NCBI GenBank assembly: GCA_945878065.1
Contig: CAMDXA010000007.1
Coordinates: 15,799-79,798 of the forward strand
Source: Bordetella parapertussis
GTDB lineage: Bacteria; Pseudomonadota; Gammaproteobacteria; Burkholderiales; Burkholderiaceae_C
Reading direction: 5' to 3'
DNA length: 64,000 nucleotides
Program-made: the position numbers and the translations under genes
The notes under the pieces: model-generated
The model's database searches: none
What the model was told of the DNA's origin: nothing
Seen by the model: only the letters and a program-made list of their open reading frames with translations
Part shown: in pieces, positions 60,077 through 64,000 of the stretch
Layout of the letters: every line of letters begins with the position of its first letter
Position numbering within the stretch: position 1 is the first letter of the stretch

Positions 60077-61047
60077 ACCATTTGCGTGATTGGCAAAAAG
60101 ACAGCCTGTGGGCTTTGCTGGCTTTGCTGCTTTTGTTGGCCTTGCCATTGACCTCACCTTCACGCGTGGTGGTCGACTTCATCATCCGCTTGTGCGCCAT
60201 GGGCTTGCTGGCCACTTCTTTGAACATGCTGGTGGGATACGGCGGCATGGTGTCCTTCGGACACGCCATGTTTTTTGGCAGCGGCGCGTATGTGTTTGCC
60301 CTGATGCTGCAAAAAGCCTCGGTGTCGGTGCCGGTGGCATTGTTGACGGCCATGCTGGCTTGTGCCCTGCTGGCTGCCGTCATTGGGGCCATCTGCGTTC
60401 GTCTCAAAGGCATTTATTTTTCATTTTTGACGCTGGCATTTCAAATGCTGCTCCACAGCATCATCATCACGTGGACCAGCATGACCGGCGGCGACCAAGG
60501 ACTCACTGGCGGTATCCCGCGCCCTGTTTTTTGGGGCATTGACCTGAGCCAAACCCAGCACATGTACGTGTTTTGCTGTGTGCTGGCAGTAGGCGGTTTA
60601 CTGGCCATGCGCCTGTTGATGCAGTCACCCTTTGGCTACACGCTTCGCATGCTGCGCGACAACGAAGACCGTGCGGCCTATTTGGGCGTGCATGTCTGGC
60701 GGGTGCGTTTGTATGCGTTTGTTTTGGCAGGTATGTTTGCCGGCCTGGGCGGCGTGGTCATGTCATTGTTTGTCTCGGGCGCATTCCCCGATTTCAGTTA
60801 CTGGACCATGTCAGGCGAAGCCGTGTTCATGATCATGATGGGCGGCATACACGTGTTCATCGGCCCGTTGGTGGGTGCCGGTTTGTTACAAATTTTCAAT
60901 GACACCGTGACCCGCTTCACCCCGTACCATGGCTTGGCGCTGGGTGTGGTCATTTTGTTGTTCACCTTGGGTTTTCAACGCGGCGTCACCGATGTGTTCA
61001 GGCTTTTTCGCAAATCATCTGCTGCAGTTGGCAAGGAGTCGTCCTGA
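60073..61047 (+). CDS. Liv-type ABC permease (LivM-like)
   Basis: The 324-residue membrane protein starts GTG in a GTGA overlap with the LivH-like gene. It has the family segments SLNMLVGYGGMVSFGHAMFF, ITWTSMTGGDQGLTGGIP, MLRDNEDRAAYLGVHVWRVR (excerpt) and GPLVGAGLLQIFNDTV. It completes the membrane channel with LivH. Its stop TGA shares the last base with the ATPase start. Confidence 0.92.
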   Translation: MNHLRDWQKDSLWALLALLLLLALPLTSPSRVVVDFIIRLCAMGLLATSLNMLVGYGGMVSFGHAMFFGSGAYVFALMLQKASVSVPVALLTAMLACALLAAVIGAICVRLKGIYFSFLTLAFQMLLHSIIITWTSMTGGDQGLTGGIPRPVFWGIDLSQTQHMYVFCCVLAVGGLLAMRLLMQSPFGYTLRMLRDNEDRAAYLGVHVWRVRLYAFVLAGMFAGLGGVVMSLFVSGAFPDFSYWTMSGEAVFMIMMGGIHVFIGPLVGAGLLQIFNDTVTRFTPYHGLALGVVILLFTLGFQRGVTDVFRLFRKSSAAVGKESS

Positions 61048-61802
61048 TGCTGCGTATTGAAAACCTCAACAAATCATTTGGCGGCGTGCATGCCATCGAA
61101 AATTTATCTATCGACTTTGCACCCGGCACACTCAGCGCCGTTATTGGGCCCAATGGCGCAGGCAAAACCACATTTTTCAATCTGATCTCCGGCGGCTTGC
61201 AACCTGACAGCGGCAACATTTTGCTGGCCGGTGAAAACATGGTGGGACTGTCGCGCAATGCGATTGTCCACAAAGGCATTGGGCGTGCGTTTCAAGTCGC
61301 CAAACTGTTCAAAAGCCTGACGGTTGAAGAAAGCCTTCGCGCTGCCTTGCAATCAGCATTGGGACGTGCCGCTCAGATGCACGGCAACTTTCCCTTGATG
61401 GCCACGCGAGATCGCGCCCATGAGGTCATGGCGCAACTCGGTCTGCAACACAAAGCCGATACGGTCAGCGGCAACTTGTCGCATGGCGACCAAAAATTGC
61501 TAGACATGGCCTTGGCCTTGGTGCTGCGCCCCAAAGTGTTGCTGTTGGACGAACCCGTGGCTGGCATGGGTCCAGATGAGCGCACACAAATGATGGACAC
61601 GGTGCAACAACTGTGGCGCCAAGGCGGCCTGACGATTGTGCTGATCGAGCATGACATGGAACTGGTGTTCAGAGTGGCGCAAAGCATCCACGTGCTGTCC
61701 TACGGCAAGCTGTTGGCCCAAGGCACTGCCGAAGAAATCCGCCATCACCCCAAAGTCATCGAAGCTTATTTGGGCAAAGCGGTGGAGCATGCCCATGAGT
61801 GA
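61047..61802 (+). CDS. Liv-type ABC ATPase (LivG-like)
   Basis: The 251-residue ATPase has Walker A GPNGAGKTTFFNLI, signature LSHGDQKLLDMALAL, and Walker B VLLLDEPVAGM, with the LivG C terminus (EEIRHHPKVIEAYLG). It forms the nucleotide-binding pair with LivF; stop overlaps the LivF start by eight bases. TGATG overlap with the LivM gene upstream. Confidence 0.92.
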   Translation: MLRIENLNKSFGGVHAIENLSIDFAPGTLSAVIGPNGAGKTTFFNLISGGLQPDSGNILLAGENMVGLSRNAIVHKGIGRAFQVAKLFKSLTVEESLRAALQSALGRAAQMHGNFPLMATRDRAHEVMAQLGLQHKADTVSGNLSHGDQKLLDMALALVLRPKVLLLDEPVAGMGPDERTQMMDTVQQLWRQGGLTIVLIEHDMELVFRVAQSIHVLSYGKLLAQGTAEEIRHHPKVIEAYLGKAVEHAHE

Positions 61803-62505
61803 CATATTGCGCGTCAACCAACTAGAGGTGCTGTATGACACCAGCCAAGTATTGTTTGGACTGAATTTGCAATTGCAAAAAGGCGAAACGTTGGCTTTGC
61901 TTGGTCGCAATGGCGCGGGCAAAAGCACCACCATGAAAGCGGTTGCAGGCATGATTTCCTCTCGCGGTGGTGATATCGCCATGAAATCGCAATCCATCAA
62001 ACACATGCCGGCGCATTTGATCGCGCGTGCCGGTCTGGCCTATGTGCCGGAGGACCGGCAAATTTTTTCTGAACTGAGTGTGGAAGACAACTTAGACATT
62101 GCATACAAGCGTGGTCCTGCGGGAGAAGACAAGTGGCCTATCGAACGTGTCTACGACATGCTGCCCTTGCTCAAACCCTTGCGTAAACGGCTGGGTGGTT
62201 TGCTCTCAGGTGGCGAACAACAAATGTTGACGGTGGGCCGCGCCCTGATGGGCAACCCCAGCGTTTTGTTGTTGGACGAACCGAGCGAAGGCCTGGCACC
62301 GATCATGGTGCAAAAAATCGGTGATTTGATTCATGCATTGAAAGCCACTGGCACCAGTATTGTGTTGGCCGAACAAAATTTGCATTTCTGTTTGGGCTTG
62401 GCCGATCGCGCTGTGGTGATTGACAAAGGGCGTGATGTTTTCACAGGCAGCATTGAGGCACTGAACGCCGACGCACAAATCAAACAACGTTATCTGTCGG
62501 TTTGA
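61795..62505 (+). CDS. Liv-type ABC ATPase (LivF-like)
   Basis: From ATG 61795 the 236-residue ATPase has Walker A LGRNGAGKSTTMKAV, the LivF-specific YVPEDRQIFSELSVEDNL (excerpt), signature LLSGGEQQMLTVGRAL and Walker B VLLLDEPSEGL. It is the last gene of the transporter operon and is convergent with the monooxygenase gene, whose stop is one base away. Confidence 0.92.
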   Translation: MSDILRVNQLEVLYDTSQVLFGLNLQLQKGETLALLGRNGAGKSTTMKAVAGMISSRGGDIAMKSQSIKHMPAHLIARAGLAYVPEDRQIFSELSVEDNLDIAYKRGPAGEDKWPIERVYDMLPLLKPLRKRLGGLLSGGEQQMLTVGRALMGNPSVLLLDEPSEGLAPIMVQKIGDLIHALKATGTSIVLAEQNLHFCLGLADRAVVIDKGRDVFTGSIEALNADAQIKQRYLSV

Positions 62506-62506
62506 A

Positions 62507-64000
62507 TCACGCCAGCAAATGAAAACCTCGGTAGCCTTGCGCTGCCACTTCATCACAAATTCCACGGTAACGCGCAAACCCGCCCGCATACGGCATAAAC
62601 ACGCGGGGCTTACCCGGCACATTCGCGCCCAAATACCAGCTGTGCCGCACTTGCGGCAACAGTGTGGCATTGGCTGCGTCATTGACTTGTTGAACCCAGT
62701 CGTCACTGGCAGCGGAGTCCGCCTCCATTTGCTGGATGCCGTGGGTTTGCAAATACGCGATGCAATCGGTGATCCAGTTGACATGTTGCTCGATTTGCGG
62801 CGGCAAGTTGCACAACACCGAAGGGCTTCCCGGTCCGGTGATGGTGAACATGTTGGGAAAGCCGGGGACCTGTAAACCGAGGTAAGTGCGTGGGCCAGCA
62901 TGCCACGCATCGTTGAGCGAAAGTCCATCGCGTCCACGGATATTCATTCGCAACAAACTGCCTGTCATGGCATCAAACCCCGTGGCGAACACAATAATGT
63001 CCAACGGATAGTGCGCGTGCGTGGTTTGAATACCAGTGGCATCTATGCATTCAATCGGGTGATGGCGAATGTCAACCAGTTGCACGTTGTCGCGGTTGAA
63101 GGTTTCAAAATAATGGCTGTCGATGGGCGGGCGTTTGGCTGCAAACGGGTGGTCAATGTCCGAGAGCAATGCCGCCACTTCAGGGTCCTGCACCACTTGC
63201 CGAATTTTGTGTTTGATGAACGTTGCAGCCGTGTCGTTGGCCGCTTTGTCACGCAGCAAATCGTCGAACGTGGCGCGGAATTGCAAACCGCCCTTGTCCC
63301 ATGCCGCTTGGTAAATGGCTTGGCGTTCTTCATCGCTGACTTCAAGTGCGGATCGCTGTTCAATGCGAAAACAATGCGCGTTTGGCGTCTCTTGCATCAA
63401 GGCACGAATCTCATCGGCATTTTGTTTGACATGCCGCTTGAAGTCGTCACTCAAGGGGGCATTTCGGGCGGGGATGCTGTAGTTGGCGGTGCGTTGAAAC
63501 ACCGTCAAATGGGCGGCTTGCTCGGCAATCACCGGAATGGCTTGGATGCCGGTTGAACCCGTGCCAACCACTCCTACACGCTTGCCACGCATATCCACGC
63601 CTTCTTTCGGCCACGCACTGGTGTGTACCCATTGCCCTTGAAAACTGTCCAAACCTTGGATGGCCGGCACATTGGCGCTGGACAAACAACCCACCGCAGT
63701 GATGAGGTATTTGGCTTGCCACACTTGCCCGTCTGAAGTGGTGACCCGCCAGAGATTACGGGGCCCATCAAATTGGGCAGCGGCCACCCGTGTGTTGAAC
63801 ACCATGTCAGGAAGTAACTTGAGAAAGTCAGCCACATTGTTCATGTAGCGCAAAATTTCCGGTTGCTGCGGATAGCGCTCCGACCATTCCCAGGATTGCA
63901 CCAACTCGGGAGAAAAATAAAACATGTAGGAATGACTCTCCGAGTCGCAGCGCGCCCCCGGATAACGGTTGTGGTGCCAAGTTCCACCGACTCCTTCAGC
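62507..64000 (-). CDS. Flavin-containing (Baeyer-Villiger-type) monooxygenase, 5' end beyond the window
   Basis: About 497 residues are visible; the frame is open to the right edge. The window edge residues GVGGTWHHNRYPGARCD, then SES, are the classic NADPH-FAD monooxygenase start region after the first FAD Rossmann motif, so about 50 residues are missing. The Baeyer-Villiger fingerprint FxGxxxHTxxWP is present as FQGQWVHTSAWP, with a second Rossmann motif VGVVGTGSTGIQ. VFATGFDAMTGSLL and GLQVPGFPNMFTITG follow. Such enzymes convert ketones into esters or lactones. The adjacent Liv importer and amidohydrolase may supply its substrate. Confidence 0.9.
   Translation of the reverse strand, partial: AEGVGGTWHHNRYPGARCDSESHSYMFYFSPELVQSWEWSERYPQQPEILRYMNNVADFLKLLPDMVFNTRVAAAQFDGPRNLWRVTTSDGQVWQAKYLITAVGCLSSANVPAIQGLDSFQGQWVHTSAWPKEGVDMRGKRVGVVGTGSTGIQAIPVIAEQAAHLTVFQRTANYSIPARNAPLSDDFKRHVKQNADEIRALMQETPNAHCFRIEQRSALEVSDEERQAIYQAAWDKGGLQFRATFDDLLRDKAANDTAATFIKHKIRQVVQDPEVAALLSDIDHPFAAKRPPIDSHYFETFNRDNVQLVDIRHHPIECIDATGIQTTHAHYPLDIIVFATGFDAMTGSLLRMNIRGRDGLSLNDAWHAGPRTYLGLQVPGFPNMFTITGPGSPSVLCNLPPQIEQHVNWITDCIAYLQTHGIQQMEADSAASDDWVQQVNDAANATLLPQVRHSWYLGANVPGKPRVFMPYAGGFARYRGICDEVAAQGYRGFHLLA

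Noticed and set aside
1-64000. tRNA, rRNA, CRISPR, transposon or prophage elements
   Set aside because: I found no cloverleaf, direct-repeat array, transposase or integrase by reading; a dedicated scan could still find small ones.

Overview
The window is a gene-dense piece of a bacterial chromosome of moderate GC. Gene content and protein sequence style suggest a betaproteobacterium of the order Burkholderiales, probably near Comamonadaceae: YaeQ, MpaB-type oxygenase, many ATGA stop/start overlaps, TRAP and Liv transporters, a PuuE allantoinase, and a short GCTATT-type palindrome familiar from comamonads. I see no tRNA, rRNA, CRISPR array, transposase, integrase or phage structural gene. Two genes run off the window: an oligopeptidase A at the left edge and a Baeyer-Villiger-type monooxygenase at the right edge.

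Layout. 0-7.8 kb: housekeeping genes (oligopeptidase A, rpiA, pyrD, a DEDDh exonuclease, aroQ, a haloacid dehalogenase) mixed with small secreted proteins and a bactofilin. 7.9-14.3 kb: a compact zinc-acquisition locus. A Fur-family regulator (probably Zur) is divergent from a ZnuD-like TonB receptor, with a Fur-box-like inverted repeat between them; the receptor is followed by a ZIP transporter, a His-rich DUF2796 periplasmic protein, a MacB/LolD-type ABC ATPase and permease, and a DUF3299 protein. 14.4-25.5 kb: quinone oxidoreductase, YaeQ, a second bactofilin, and a run of poorly known envelope or zinc-ribbon proteins. This block includes a 929-residue membrane protein with two TerB-like domains and two different internal repeat arrays. 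25.6-28.2 kb: a 7TMR-DISM-type histidine kinase and its response regulator, divergent from that protein.

28.2-35.7 kb: an Lrp/AsnC regulator divergent from a homodimeric AceE/MdeB-type 2-oxoacid dehydrogenase E1, then serC, a lipoprotein, and MerR, Rrf2 and MpaB genes. 35.7-39.2 kb: a tight four-gene operon of unknown function (coiled-coil membrane protein, VWA-like membrane-anchored protein, J-domain protein, zinc-ribbon protein), the best candidate here for an undescribed system. 39.4-41.5 kb: a BLUF blue-light receptor gene, preceded by a tiny coupled ORF, and a flavin reductase gene. Both transcription units are preceded by the same 77-bp sequence (about 84 percent identical), with an AAA ATPase gene between them.

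41.6-48.3 kb: a CitE-like lyase and MaoC hydratase pair, a sorbosone-dehydrogenase-like enzyme followed by a strong UUCG terminator and a cytochrome c, allantoinase and an M20 peptidase, and a LON substrate-binding-domain protein. 48.5-55.1 kb: a TRAP transporter and a four-carbon sugar acid (tetronate) pathway (OtnK, OtnC, OtnI) with a FAH-family hydrolase. 55.1-64 kb: a coiled-coil HTH protein, an N-acyl-D-amino-acid deacylase-like amidohydrolase, a complete Liv-type ABC transporter, and the partial monooxygenase.

Start codons were chosen by eye from family alignment, ribosome-binding sites and neighbour overlap. Functions are assigned from motif recognition only; no database search was possible.
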